The notes below the pieces were generated by a model that saw nothing but the letters and a program-made list of their open reading frames with translations, did no database searches and was not told the DNA's origin. From Holothuria scabra (Eukaryota > Echinodermata > Holothuroidea > Aspidochirotida > Holothuriidae), in assembly GCA_037179385.1 (NCBI GenBank), contig CM074179.1, positions 2,356,001 through 2,420,000 of the forward strand: DNA of 64,000 bases. Reading direction: 5' to 3'. Positions 62,001-63,924 of this stretch are shown here, piece by piece; position 1 is the first letter of the stretch; every line of letters starts with the position of its first letter. The position numbers were made by a program, and so were the translations under genes.

Positions 62001-63328
62001 ACAGGAACTCAAATTTTATGTTTTTGGTTCAAATCAGTATGAAATTGTAACATGATATGAGTAACATAGAGAAACTTGTATACACAGAGCATATAAACTA
62101 GATCGATGAGTGATTTAATAGAATGAACATAAAAATCAAAAAATGAAAATAAGAAGAAAAAAGGGATAAAAAATACTAGAAGGGCTTAGCTTTACTAAAA
62201 GCCATAAAGTAAACTTTAATTGTACATAGAATGAACAAAGGAGGAAGCTGATTATTGAATCCAAATTGAACTGTCTTGGCCACAAATCTAGAACAGTACA
62301 AGATGTGTGGTAGTTAAGTAATGGTGAAGGGGCTAGGAAGGGGTAGGATATATGGAAATTGATATGAAAAGGGGTCAAGATGAAGAAGGATGTTATTTTG
62401 TGGATATTTTGTGGAAGATAGGAAAAAGAATGAAGAAATATTGTAAATTAAGTTGAAGGGGGAGACATGGGTTTAGAGAACCATGGATTTAGTTGAGAAA
62501 GCATTTAATATTTAATGCCTGCCTGTAGGGAATGAGGACATGGAATAGATTGTACTCTTCAAACTGAAGTTGTATTCACAAATTGTCAATTTTTATTTTG
62601 AATTTTGAGACAAATTTAATGGCTCTATGCCACCTCATTGTAAAGGAAGCGTTACAGATGTACTGTCTTTCAATTGTGCCTGTATTCAAATTCTGTCAAT
62701 TTGTTTTTCAGGCAATGGATCATCTCCATGGTGATGGGGCCAAGTTTCCCAAGAAAATCTCCTATCACAACCCACCAGACCTGGCCTTGGAATCTCTTGA
62801 GGTATGATTGTAAGATTGTTTAGAAATCACATTTACATATCACCATTTTGCAGAATTCCTTTGCAAGTGATGCTGAAATACTCAAGAAATCATCACATTT
62901 CCCTAAGAAAATGGGAGTATGGAGAAACTTATTTAAACCTTTAAAACTGGAAGGTTACACTTTGACTAATGTAAGATGTCAGTTGCATTTTTGAGATATT
63001 GAAGGGGAGATATACCATCTTTTGGTTGAAATGTTGAAAGAAAGTTTCCTTCAGAATATTGTGATATTTTGTTCGTAATTTAAATGTTTATTGATAGTAT
63101 CTTCCTAGGTTCCTCTGTTGTATAAGGTTTATGTAACATCTATGTGTCCTCTTTACCTTTGTAGATGTATTTCAGAATTCATGCTGCAGTTCTTAAGACC
63201 TTAGAGAGGGAACAGGGAAACATGGAAGCCATTGACTTCACTTCACTTGAAGAGATTTTAAGAAAGGCTGGACAAAAACAATTTGTAAAACGACAGGAGA
63301 AAAAGTTGTCTGAGATCAGCAGTGAACA
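7935..63328 (+). CDS. CABIN1: Cabin1/Hir3-family protein gene (31 exons, partial at both ends)
   Basis: Thirty-one GT-AG exons join in one frame with no phase conflict (3,941 nt, about 1,313 codons). Conserved blocks in family order: an N-terminal TPR region ([25 protein letters not shown]), the basic KRRSAR motif followed by [20 protein letters not shown], a block around [22 protein letters not shown] then [88 protein letters not shown], and [20 protein letters not shown]. Vertebrate Cabin1 is a nuclear TPR scaffold of the HIRA histone H3.3 chaperone and an inhibitor of calcineurin and MEF2; Hir3 is the yeast counterpart. Human Cabin1 is about 2,200 residues, so roughly the first 60 percent is here. 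No ATG lies between the in-frame TAA at 7890-7892 and exon 1, so translation starts in an unseen upstream exon. The distal tail lies beyond base 64000. The family call is very secure; function in this animal is inferred from homology. Confidence 0.94.
8019..9768. other. Intron 1
   Basis: No gene. A dispersed repeat with phrases such as gtcatggaaaa and gtcgtgaaaatt occupies about 8210-8345; relatives occur at 11450-11580 and 60880-61135. The rest is AT-rich without features I can name. Confidence 0.6.
9769..9882 (+). CDS. CABIN1: CABIN1 exon 2 (first TPR)
   Basis: 114 nt, 38 whole codons, tgcag before and gtagtg after. [20 protein letters not shown] begins a TPR helix pair matching the Cabin1 signature AFALYHKAL, and it ends in [13 protein letters not shown]. 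Confidence 0.93.
10872..11019. mobile_element. Short hAT-type MITE (CAGGGCTC family), diverged
   Basis: About 148 bp with imperfect terminal inverted repeats (left caggctgcttttcat, right in reverse complement cagggctcattttcg). The related, cleaner copy at 43183-43339 supports the call. No clear target duplication. Confidence 0.45.
11181..11315 (+). CDS. CABIN1: CABIN1 exon 3 (TPR)
   Basis: 135 nt, 45 whole codons, donor gtatgt. An acidic linker ([14 protein letters not shown]) is followed by [20 protein letters not shown], a TPR that is nearly collinear with vertebrate Cabin1. Confidence 0.94.
11450..11580. repeat. Dispersed repeat (catgga/aaagtc family)
   Basis: Repeated phrases catggaaaatctgg, catggaaattt, agtcttgaaatt and agtcatgaaaat, shared with 8210-8345 and 60880-61135. 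No coding content; class unknown. Confidence 0.4.
12162..12342 (+). CDS. CABIN1: CABIN1 exon 4 (TPRs)
   Basis: 181 nt, phase 0 in, one base over at the donor gtaagt. It holds [17 protein letters not shown] and [20 protein letters not shown], the most conserved N-terminal TPR block of the family. Confidence 0.95.
13543..13596 (+). CDS. CABIN1: CABIN1 exon 5 (TPR helix)
   Basis: 54 nt between tttcag and gtaggt. Joined to exon 4 it reads [19 protein letters not shown], aligned with the vertebrate CLYFICKALEKD segment. It was found by frame continuity because it is far too short to stand out alone. Confidence 0.9.
13744..13985 (-). mobile_element. SINE family 1, minus-strand copy
   Basis: Minus-strand reading gives a tRNA-like head with B-box-like gggttcgcttcc, a body containing gcttatg...gagcatcacgcacaatgg, and a tail attaaaactctatctaactaact-like at 13744-13780. 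The body matches copies at 16500, 22157, 25657, 40499 and 55751. Confidence 0.65.
14000..14330. repeat. Diverged tandem repeat near a TG run
   Basis: A short TG run (about 14012-14033) is followed by two diverged copies of a block containing cgcaatatctca, cttcatattta and gagaggtgaaaggtcatt. It resembles the larger unclassified repeat at 45.9-47.6 kb. No gene. Confidence 0.45.
14800..14875 (+). CDS. CABIN1: CABIN1 exon 6
   Basis: 76 nt, acceptor tttcag, donor gtaaga. It reads [20 protein letters not shown], corresponding to the family's KEKIFEEQPCLRK region. The exit phase (two bases) matches the next exon. Confidence 0.9.
15190..15490. repeat. Diverged tandem duplication
   Basis: Two neighbouring blocks share gagaggtca, acatgacctga, ttaggatctt/g and tgatggcc-like phrases, with a period near 180 bp. 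Non-coding. Confidence 0.35.
15941..15989 (+). CDS. CABIN1: CABIN1 exon 7
   Basis: 49 nt, acceptor ttccag, donor gtaaga. It reads [17 protein letters not shown]. The CD-x-x-HD pattern matches vertebrate CDMSIHDV. An internal gtaaag after DFR could be an alternative donor but would break the frame of the next exon. Confidence 0.86.
16138..16500. mobile_element. hAT-type MITE, second copy, 3'-truncated
   Basis: Aligns along its length with the complete element at 51677-52048: shared tggacttcctacatacatg, tatcatattcctgcaat, ttttgaccttacctt and catacggtagcga. The right terminal repeat is missing; family 1 SINE sequence follows directly. Confidence 0.65.
16500..16705 (-). mobile_element. SINE family 1, minus-strand copy
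   Basis: On the minus strand the head reads gcatggtcacgtagttagag then catctgccttgcagtc, an obvious tRNA-like A-box region, followed by the standard family 1 body ending in the ggctgtggctgg block. Confidence 0.7.
17652..17910. mobile_element. piggyBac-type MITE
   Basis: 259 bp from TTAA to TTAA. Ends are inverted: left ttaaccctttaccattg, right in reverse complement ttaaccctttactgttg. The canonical TTAA+CCCTTT start fits piggyBac-superfamily elements. The interior is much richer in GC than the flanks and contains the palindrome gggtccaaaaggaccc. No coding frame. Confidence 0.75.
17911..19900. other. Intron 7, middle part
   Basis: No gene supported. AT-rich sequence; one block (about 18010-18210) shares taagcttaattgcttcaaat with 40277-40470, so it is a dispersed repeat. 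A perfect DR1-type direct repeat of aggtca lies at 19728-19740. Confidence 0.5.
19904..20250 (-). mobile_element. SINE-like family 2, minus-strand copy
   Basis: Contains gtcgcctcttacgacaggcg and acccccagcccacaggggg. On the minus strand it ends in a tail reading ggtgtgtggttaaatattat followed by ctaactaac. Further copies lie at 44426 (plus), 49434 (minus) and 51583 (minus, interrupted). Confidence 0.6.
20251..21018. other. Intron 7, distal part
   Basis: No gene. A 50-bp scrap of family 2 tail (about 20799-20850, minus) is recognisable; nothing else. Confidence 0.5.
21019..21119 (+). CDS. CABIN1: CABIN1 exon 8
   Basis: 101 nt after a 5-kb intron, acceptor cgtcag, donor gtaggt. It reads [17 protein letters not shown] and then [15 protein letters not shown], matching the vertebrate VDEALGLRKKRQ segment. 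Confidence 0.92.
21431..21458. repeat. Perfect 12-bp hairpin
   Basis: TGAACCTGTTGA, loop CATT, then TCAACAGGTTCA. A degenerate second version lies at about 21540-21565. Confidence 0.7.
21905..22016. mobile_element. 112-bp fold-back MITE nested in a MITE
   Basis: Begins aggggcccattccacaaaga and ends in its near-complement, ctttgtggaacgggcccct. The arms pair for about 38 bp, leaving a small centre, so the whole element is a long hairpin. No coding capacity. Confidence 0.78.
22157..22317 (+). mobile_element. SINE family 1, nested copy, 5'-truncated
   Basis: Body from the tgcgtgatgctcc region to the aaactccat...aactaactc tail. CAGTAC before and CAGTGC after look like its target duplication inside the host MITE. 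Confidence 0.65.
22680..23230 (-). pseudogene. Decayed L1-type LINE ORF1 remnant
   Basis: On the minus strand, broken frames include a coiled-coil-like stretch (around [14 protein letters not shown]) and then [17 protein letters not shown] at about 22850-22910. That junction of coiled coil into LRI-GIP is typical of L1/Tx1-type ORF1 RNA-binding proteins. Several stops and frame changes; no RT found nearby. Confidence 0.45.
23235..23302. repeat. 15-bp tandem repeat
   Basis: About 4.5 copies of actgtttcttgtatt, identical to one another. Confidence 0.9.
23385..23690. mobile_element. TTAA MITE family, copy 3, degraded
   Basis: Collinear with 4396-4701 (cacctcaaacagttccaatt, tttattgcttcaggg, gtaacataagct, ctgtcaatcaaa) but the ends are mutated and TTAA is not cleanly preserved. 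It ends just before exon 9. Confidence 0.6.
23707..23773 (+). CDS. CABIN1: CABIN1 exon 9
   Basis: 67 nt, acceptor aacag, donor gtaagt. It reads [20 protein letters not shown] and then PPI, matching the [22 protein letters not shown] block of vertebrate Cabin1. Confidence 0.93.
23774..26156. other. Intron 9
   Basis: No gene. It holds a minus-strand family 1 SINE scrap (about 24236-24335) and a fuller plus-strand copy (25657-25895). Bases 24340-25650 show nothing recognisable. Confidence 0.55.
25657..25895 (+). mobile_element. SINE family 1, near full length
   Basis: The tRNA-like head shows A-box-like taggtcaagaggttagggc and B-box-like gagttcaactcc. The body has tgtgcttggtgctcagcata, gagccacaactgg and aaaagactgtgactgg. 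The tail ends near aaactgagctgttaaacc. Confidence 0.72.
26157..26205 (+). CDS. CABIN1: CABIN1 exon 10
   Basis: 49 nt, acceptor ttacag, donor gtaaga, one base over. It reads [16 protein letters not shown]. Conservation is modest (only RVDL lines up well with vertebrate RIDL), but phase and splice sites fit both neighbours. Confidence 0.78.
26654..26950. repeat. 29-bp minisatellite, left part
   Basis: Ten units plus 7 bp of a 29-bp tandem repeat (ttgatatactataaacattt plus ggccattgg) with a few point variants. The array resumes at 33591 on the other side of the LTR element. Confidence 0.95.
26951..27604 (-). repeat. 3' LTR
   Basis: 654 bp, identical to 32937-33590 apart from one T/A difference near its plus-strand left end (aaccaataac against aaccaaaaac). 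On the coding strand it is the downstream LTR. Confidence 0.95.
27605..27615 (-). promoter_or_regulatory. Polypurine tract
   Basis: On the coding strand an uninterrupted purine run of A and G immediately precedes the 3' LTR, the expected primer for plus-strand DNA synthesis. Confidence 0.75.
27859..29208 (-). CDS. pol: Reverse transcriptase - RNase H of the Gmr1-like element, stop-truncated
   Basis: The open stretch 29208-27925 gives 427 residues. [24 protein letters not shown], catalytic Asp near residue 123 ([10 protein letters not shown]), and YVDD at 183-186. RNase H: Asp332 (VDASDNG), Glu near 374 (IEKETLA) and Asp401 (YTDHNPL). An in-frame TAA at 27925-27927 then cuts the domain. Past it the same frame reads on to a family-typical RNase H end (PDALSRT) and a TAA at 27859-27861, so the first stop looks like a nonsense mutation that removes the last acidic residue. 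The frame is the same as that of the upstream Gag-PR-IN, separated by one TGA. No integrase follows, as expected for the rearranged order. Confidence 0.92.
29215..32838 (-). CDS. gag-pol: Gag - protease - integrase polyprotein of the Gmr1-like element
   Basis: 1,207 residues, intact. Met11 (MSFDLDKF) is the more likely start. Residues about 20-70 look like a SAP-type helical domain and 85-130 form a charged coiled coil. Residues about 155-320 are a capsid with a SCAN-like C-terminal half. Zinc knuckle CX2CX4HX4C lies at 388-401. Aspartic protease DTGA lies at 469-472. Integrase zinc finger H792, H799, C829, C832; catalytic core D863, D922, E958 with 35 residues between the last two; GPY motif near 1097. 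The frame ends in TGA at 29215-29217, directly followed in the same frame by RT. Confidence 0.93.
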   Translation of the reverse strand: MFVSASHNLKMSFDLDKFVASPSIEELNSLKKSEIVKVAKHYGVEFQPLMRKDEIKRYIVEYLVDESILPITVLETIMTVPTDNAFELKKLELEREVRLKELEMQREKEEREMQREKEAREHEFRLKQLELGVIKGLEPKIGMDTKLFDVSKHVKFVPKFQEDNVEKFFNHFEKLGEQLKWPRYKWSILIQSNFTGKAQEVYSALSIEDSMVYDKVKKAILQAYELVPEAYRQKFRKYRKADTQTYVEFAYQKERHFDRWCDSKKVSTFEALRQLMLVEEFKRCVSDDIKTHLEEQKADKLKEVANLADQYALTHKFGKVGQTQNKSQFNRPNKKYGNGTSGDTAGKISGSQSGSLSPTNSGKKQPDSSRQKNDQVSSNKAAFKDIVCGFCHKKGHIMANCFQLAKLKETETAPNALANAENSPEVVVTLRPNSNDQIKEEYLPFVSEGFISLDGDSAHPPVKIKILRDTGATQSLLLDGVLPFTDSTSTGANVLIQGVECGFISVPLHKINLKSDLVSGSVIVGIRPTLPVKGVSLLLGNDLAGGKVVANAILTDKPCDYNNTEQLEKEFPDLFPACAVTRAMSQKLAMDDNLKHPASKSEDTVYKSETSRESCKDDNLEHPLSKSEGMISEKKDGKFKPPPSKIEELVPKNGTTLRKVESEFKEDSKKNIDESEDSWFDLSQTFMANLQDCESPVPTHGEGIEQERNMSDTLHKDQLSVQQQHDEELQPLIAGALTEDESKDVPVCYYLKNGVLMRKWRPPDAPLDEEWRIYHQIVVPRVYRKEILSIAHKMPFAGHLGVNKTYHKILNHFYWPKLKSDVAKFCKTCHSCQMVGKPNQNIPAAPLKPIPAFEEPFSRVIIDCVGPLPKSRAGHQYILTIMCASTRFPEAIPLRNIKARTVLQALLKFFTLFGLPKEIQSDQGSNFMSTVFQQMLYELGTDQIKSSAYHPESQGALERFHQTLKNMLKTYCHDNEKDWDEGIPFVMFAVRESVQESLGFSPFELVFGHTVHGPLKLLKEKWLSDPGENIHLLDYVSRFKDHFHRACELAQENLRNSQKKMKAWYDKTTVERKFQPGEKVVVFLPVSGQPLQARFQGPYVVERKVNDTDYVILTPDKRKSKRVCHINMMKKYYEREDCDISKDESVHDVNVNVNDACDQVCIISVDQEFNDNDEINADNVPDMCIKLKNSDVLSNLDQKLSHLNDKE
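32937..33590 (-). repeat. 5' LTR
   Basis: 654 bp, upstream LTR on the coding strand and therefore carrier of the element's promoter. Four bases inside its inner edge the coding strand reads TGGTGGCCTAACATCC, a possible tRNA primer-binding site; the tRNA is not identified. Confidence 0.95.
33591..34574. repeat. 29-bp minisatellite, right part, with 261-bp higher-order repeat
   Basis: About 33-34 further 29-bp units. Variant units recur with a spacing of 261 bp (nine units): the block at 33856-34068 and the block at 34117-34329 carry the same ordered variants. The array ends at ggccattggttcgagg. On the minus strand no stop occurs in any frame of the consensus, which creates long meaningless open frames. 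Confidence 0.93.
35165..35419 (+). CDS. CABIN1: CABIN1 exon 11 (low-complexity linker)
   Basis: 255 nt after the 9-kb intron that holds the LTR element. It encodes a Ser/Asp/Glu-rich linker ([20 protein letters not shown] to SSDSQIHTG) that sits where vertebrate Cabin1 has an equally variable linker. The donor gtgggc is weak; it is chosen because its phase fits exon 12. The frame stays open only four more residues beyond it. Confidence 0.75.
35420..36790. other. Intron 11, proximal part
   Basis: No gene or clear repeat recognised up to the 3' end of the Penelope-like element. GC content rises from about 36000, suggesting the boundary of inserted DNA. Confidence 0.4.
36790..39700 (-). pseudogene. 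Penelope-like retroelement, decayed, antisense to CABIN1
   Basis: Minus-strand fragments in three frames follow family order. About 38986-39501: a charged coiled-coil N-terminal region. About 38455-38690: [20 protein letters not shown]. 38011-38454: [20 protein letters not shown]. 37931-38113: [13 protein letters not shown]. Then, after an in-frame [13 protein letters not shown]. 37646-37903: [13 protein letters not shown]. 36873-37769: [17 protein letters not shown], the active-site segment [10 protein letters not shown] (normally with two adjacent Asp), then [16 protein letters not shown] and [17 protein letters not shown] minus-strand reading past 36972 gives [11 protein letters not shown]. 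The GIY-YIG endonuclease expected after it is not found. Inactive. Confidence 0.68.
36873..37769 (-). pseudogene. RT palm/thumb portion of the Penelope-like element
   Basis: Longest surviving frame (298 codons) of the decayed element. The catalytic motif reads R-D-N where an active enzyme has paired aspartates. The C-terminal thumb motif [15 protein letters not shown] is well preserved. Ends by frameshift into the next fragment. Confidence 0.65.
39720..40480. other. Repeat-rich DNA beyond the Penelope-like element
   Basis: No gene. 40199-40264 matches a block at 16716-16782 (cagttgggtacaggaaata, aaatgactctgcc). 40277-40470 matches a dispersed repeat at 18010-18210. Family unknown. Confidence 0.45.
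40499..40680 (+). mobile_element. SINE family 1 with the best tRNA-like head
   Basis: Begins gcatggtctagtggttagag, a textbook A-box region, then catctgacatgcagtc and a B-box-like agtttgactcc. The body matches other copies. A possible displaced tail (accccatctaacttactcc then atctaactaac) lies at about 40940-40984, separated by 200 bp of other sequence. Confidence 0.72.
41386..41495 (+). CDS. CABIN1: CABIN1 exon 12 (basic motif)
   Basis: 110 nt, acceptor gtaag, donor gtaggt. It reads [20 protein letters not shown] and ends GKRRSAR. The basic KRRSAR run is a family hallmark and a likely nuclear-localisation patch (inference). Confidence 0.9.
41877..41968 (+). CDS. CABIN1: CABIN1 exon 13
   Basis: 92 nt, acceptor tcacag, donor gtatga. 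It reads [20 protein letters not shown] and then QRFLPS, matching vertebrate [24 protein letters not shown]. Confidence 0.94.
42550..42774 (+). CDS. CABIN1: CABIN1 exon 14
   Basis: 225 nt, acceptor ttccag, donor gtgaga. A Ser/Pro-rich linker is followed by [20 protein letters not shown] and VIPLMRKYL, equivalent to the [26 protein letters not shown] block. Confidence 0.92.
42775..44267. other. Intron 14
   Basis: No gene. It contains the MITE at 43183-43339; the remainder is AT-rich and unremarkable. Confidence 0.6.
43183..43339. mobile_element. 157-bp MITE with 13-bp perfect terminal inverted repeats
   Basis: Left end cagggctcaaaat, right end attttgagccctg, exact complements. The CAG start suggests hAT type, but no 8-bp target duplication is clear. 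Diverged relatives: 10872-11019 and a scrap at about 12668-12690. Confidence 0.7.
44268..44345 (+). CDS. CABIN1: CABIN1 exon 15
   Basis: 78 nt, acceptor taatag, donor gtaagt. It reads [20 protein letters not shown], matching [20 protein letters not shown]. Confidence 0.9.
44426..44606 (+). mobile_element. SINE-like family 2, plus-strand copy
   Basis: Starts at the gggctgggggttgtagaata block, includes ctgtcgtaagaggcgacta and ends tgttggtgtgtcgttaaata then ttatctaact. The tail matches the 3' end of the LINE fragment at 60110-60180. Confidence 0.65.
45268..45692. repeat. 26-bp minisatellite with T-arm-like hairpin
   Basis: About 16 copies of cagtgggattcaaacccaca plus tatacc. The left two or three units carry variants; those to the right are identical. 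Each unit can fold GTGGG-ATTCAAA-CCCAC, a 5-bp stem with 7-nt loop like a tRNA T-arm, and contains a B-box-like gattcaaaccc. The unit has no stop in any forward frame, so long artefactual open frames occur. Confidence 0.95.
45887..47640. repeat. Unclassified 1.75-kb repeat with internal duplications
   Basis: Begins with the hairpin GGTTCCTT...AAGGAACC (45887-45910) and ends near aaggaaccatagtgcccttg. It includes a TG/TATG microsatellite (45928-45974) and repeated phrases: gtgcgataactcaataacc, ttgtgttcgtctaagt (46325 and 46609) and accaaaaaggc (46440 and 47317). A perfect aggtcaaaggtca lies at 46092-46104. No open frame of note. Confidence 0.55.
47874..47978 (+). CDS. CABIN1: CABIN1 exon 16
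   Basis: 105 nt after a T-run ending in tatag, donor gtgagt. It reads [20 protein letters not shown] and then [14 protein letters not shown]. The equivalent vertebrate helix is CMELQLDQWL. Moderate conservation, exact phase fit. Confidence 0.86.
47979..49317. other. Intron 16
   Basis: No gene. A family 1 SINE scrap may lie at about 48360-48430. Around 48945-49290 two diverged copies of a block share catctgagtcaccat/catctgaatcaccat and gaggcagct, a likely local duplication. Confidence 0.45.
49318..49415 (+). CDS. CABIN1: CABIN1 exon 17
   Basis: 98 nt, acceptor cacag, donor gtatgt. It reads [20 protein letters not shown] and ends ELWPEFPVR, leading directly into the VYW block of the next exon. 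Confidence 0.88.
49434..49700 (-). mobile_element. SINE-like family 2, minus-strand copy
   Basis: Starts at gttagttagacaggatttaa, includes aacacaccaatgcaaatgtg, caagtcctccctgttagttg and a degraded cctctcacaacagac. Position just inside the exon 17 donor. Right end uncertain. Confidence 0.55.
49916..49986 (+). CDS. CABIN1: CABIN1 exon 18 (TPR)
   Basis: 71 nt, acceptor ctcag, donor gtgagt. [20 protein letters not shown] aligns with vertebrate [20 protein letters not shown], a clear TPR helix pair. Confidence 0.93.
50345..50429 (+). CDS. CABIN1: CABIN1 exon 19
   Basis: 85 nt after a T-rich tract and cacag, donor gtttgt. It reads [20 protein letters not shown], matching the vertebrate segment ending VIRLPNLHND. 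Confidence 0.9.
50970..51175 (+). CDS. CABIN1: CABIN1 exon 20
   Basis: 206 nt, acceptor ttacag, donor gtatgg. It includes [20 protein letters not shown] and [14 protein letters not shown], matching the [29 protein letters not shown] block. A 30-bp minisatellite lies about 130 bp past the donor. Confidence 0.94.
51305..51574. repeat. 30-bp minisatellite with G6 runs
   Basis: Nine copies of aagaagagtgaggggggcaa plus ttactgtcct, one of them 29 bp through loss of a G. Lies about 130 bp downstream of the exon 20 donor. Confidence 0.95.
51583..52195 (-). mobile_element. SINE-like family 2 interrupted by a MITE
   Basis: Left part 51583-51668 (gttagttggtttaggtaaat, acataccaacacaatt) and right part 52057-52195 (tctcacgacaggcagg, acaaccccagtccccaggg) are one family 2 copy split by the insertion at 51677-52048. 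Confidence 0.65.
51677..52048. mobile_element. hAT-type MITE, complete, 372 bp
   Basis: Perfect 8-bp target duplication GTTGTTTC at 51669-51676 and 52049-52056. Terminal inverted repeats: left cacggactt...atatggacacagcat, right in reverse complement cacagacttcctatacatgg then acagagcat. No transposase. A truncated relative is at 16138-16500. Confidence 0.85.
52401..52525 (+). CDS. CABIN1: CABIN1 exon 21
   Basis: 125 nt, acceptor ttgcag, donor gtgagt. [20 protein letters not shown] continues the helical repeat (LLKVRDFK joined to [10 protein letters not shown], compare LKDYRQCFECSD). Confidence 0.87.
52526..53730. other. Intron 21
   Basis: No gene or identifiable repeat beyond a purine-rich stretch near 53095-53125. 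Confidence 0.5.
53731..53919 (+). CDS. CABIN1: CABIN1 exon 22
   Basis: 189 nt, acceptor ctccag. It ends [19 protein letters not shown], matching vertebrate SSVLPWIILHRIIWQEE. The donor gttttt is poor at positions 3-6. Its phase fits exon 23 exactly, and the frame runs only a few codons past it. Confidence 0.86.
53920..54790. other. Intron 22, proximal part
   Basis: AT-rich, nothing recognised before the fold-back element at 54794. Confidence 0.5.
54794..55347. mobile_element. Harbinger-like MITE with about 105-bp inverted arms
   Basis: 554 bp flanked by TTA (54791-54793 and 55348-55350), the 3-bp target typical of PIF/Harbinger. The left arm (54794 to about 54897: aagtgtacctcaagtcaa, gtccaactcccatcttcata) is the near-complement of the right arm (about 55250-55347). 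About 350 bp of non-coding DNA separates them. Confidence 0.72.
55410..55553 (+). CDS. CABIN1: CABIN1 exon 23
   Basis: 144 nt, acceptor aacag, donor gtactg. A charged linker is followed by [18 protein letters not shown], nearly identical to the vertebrate [19 protein letters not shown] motif. Confidence 0.95.
55751..55945 (+). mobile_element. SINE family 1
   Basis: Body phrases agactttaaaaatgaatcc, aacaagccagtgagccaca and ggcttgactttaacc, then the tail cataaaacttcatctaacta followed by actaac. Head truncated. Confidence 0.68.
55989..56196 (+). CDS. CABIN1: CABIN1 exon 24
   Basis: 208 nt, acceptor ttcag, donor gtgagt. It opens [19 protein letters not shown] and contains [20 protein letters not shown], both strongly conserved in Cabin1. 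Confidence 0.96.
56504..56742. repeat. 19-bp tandem repeat of alternating unit types
   Basis: About 12.5 copies. Two forms mostly alternate: agttgatccctctatcatg and agttgatccccctatcaaa, so the effective unit is 38 bp. The alternation breaks in the last 100 bp. Confidence 0.9.
57168..57409 (+). CDS. CABIN1: CABIN1 exon 25
   Basis: 242 nt, acceptor atcag, donor gtgaaa. It contains [20 protein letters not shown] and [12 protein letters not shown], matching [20 protein letters not shown] in vertebrates. The best single diagnostic exon in the window. Confidence 0.97.
57762..57946. repeat. Degenerate hexamer array (gatact/gatagt)
   Basis: Runs of six-base steps based on GA(T/C)A(C/G)T with many substitutions. 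On the minus strand it reads as a low-complexity Ser-rich frame that is not a gene. Confidence 0.75.
58264..58326 (+). CDS. CABIN1: CABIN1 exon 26
   Basis: 63 nt, acceptor ttacag, donor gtaagt. [20 protein letters not shown] aligns with [20 protein letters not shown]. Confidence 0.96.
58825..58936 (+). CDS. CABIN1: CABIN1 exon 27
   Basis: 112 nt, acceptor tgcag, donor gtaagt. [20 protein letters not shown] matches [20 protein letters not shown]. Confidence 0.97.
59515..60185 (+). pseudogene. 5'-truncated non-LTR retrotransposon (LINE) 3' end
   Basis: The last open stretch before the TGA at 60026-60028 reads [16 protein letters not shown], then a CX2CX7HX4C zinc knuckle ([17 protein letters not shown]) and [16 protein letters not shown], typical of LINE C-termini of the Jockey/I/CR1 kind. 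Upstream frames are broken. The 3' UTR ends gtgttggtgtgtggtaaaac then cctatctaactaact at about 60180. Confidence 0.72.
60323..60484 (+). CDS. CABIN1: CABIN1 exon 28 (TPR)
   Basis: 162 nt, 54 codons, acceptor cacag, donor gtaagc. [20 protein letters not shown] then SHASRQLKQ matches [20 protein letters not shown] and SFASRQLKQ. Confidence 0.97.
60880..61135. repeat. Dispersed repeat (catgga/aaagtc family)
   Basis: Phrases gaaaatccttgaaagtcagg, ctggaaagtcaggg and cttggaaaagtcatggaatt relate it to 8210-8345 and 11450-11580. Non-coding. Confidence 0.4.
61173..61290 (+). mobile_element. SINE family 1, truncated
   Basis: Body only: tgccattgtgcttggtgctc, aacaagccaatgagtcacaa, aaaggccgtgactggctcga, ending in catctaaca. 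Lies just upstream of exon 29. Confidence 0.65.
61398..61604 (+). CDS. CABIN1: CABIN1 exon 29
   Basis: 207 nt, 69 codons, acceptor ttacag, donor gtaagc. [20 protein letters not shown] matches GDEEEWLIHYMLGKVAEK. The 3' end of this exon with its donor is repeated twice, in decayed form, just downstream. Confidence 0.96.
61669..61945 (+). pseudogene. Two decayed copies of the 3' end of CABIN1 exon 29
   Basis: The 138-bp unit 61531-61668 (last 74 bp of exon 29, its donor and 64 bp of intron) is repeated at 61669-61805 and 61806-61945. Each copy keeps the exon tail and a gtaagt donor (61744 and 61882) but has no acceptor. The first lost one base (frameshift after RRE); the second has TAG right after REV. 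They cannot be normal exons. Confidence 0.85.
62712..62801 (+). CDS. CABIN1: CABIN1 exon 30
   Basis: 90 nt, 30 codons, acceptor ttcag, donor gtatga. [20 protein letters not shown] matches [20 protein letters not shown]. Confidence 0.97.
63165..63328 (+). CDS. CABIN1: CABIN1 exon 31 (last in window)
   Basis: 164 nt, acceptor tgtag, donor gtaagt, leaving two bases of a codon. It opens [20 protein letters not shown] (vertebrate VYFRLHASILKLL) and ends in a Lys/Glu-rich linker. The gene continues beyond base 64000. Confidence 0.94.
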
Positions 63329-63924
63329 GTAAGTTTTATCTGATGGAAGCTCTTGATATTGACAGGAGCTTGCTAAGATTTATTGAGGATGGTTGGGGGG
63401 AGGGGGGGGGGGGGTCAGGTGAACAGGAAGGGATGCTATAGGTTCTTGAGTCTAGGATGAATATGACAACATTCTGTTCAATATATTCCAGAGGTTAGAA
63501 GAATGTTTGTTGAGTTTCATATTGATGGGAAGCAGGTTTTGAAGTAGTGGGTCAGGAGAGTGTAAAAGATAGGTATAGAGATTATGCAGGTGACGTCAGC
63601 ATGTTTAAACTTGGCATACTGGATGGAAATGATCAAAGGAAAGGGGACTACACCAAAACCTTAGTAACAATTGTTGTAAAATGGACACCTGCATGGAAAA
63701 ACAGGGAGATGTGCAATACAGTGATGTAGGTGCATAATCCCTATGAAGGGAGGGGGGCTGGTGGTTGGGTGTAGTAGAAAAGTTGGTGATAGAGTTTGAA
63801 GAGAACTGAATGATTTGCATATATAAGGACCATATAAGGAATCTCAACAACAACAGGATTCTTCATCTCTACATGAAACTGTCTTACATTCCATGCATTA
63901 ACCCTTCTCTCGAATTATACACTC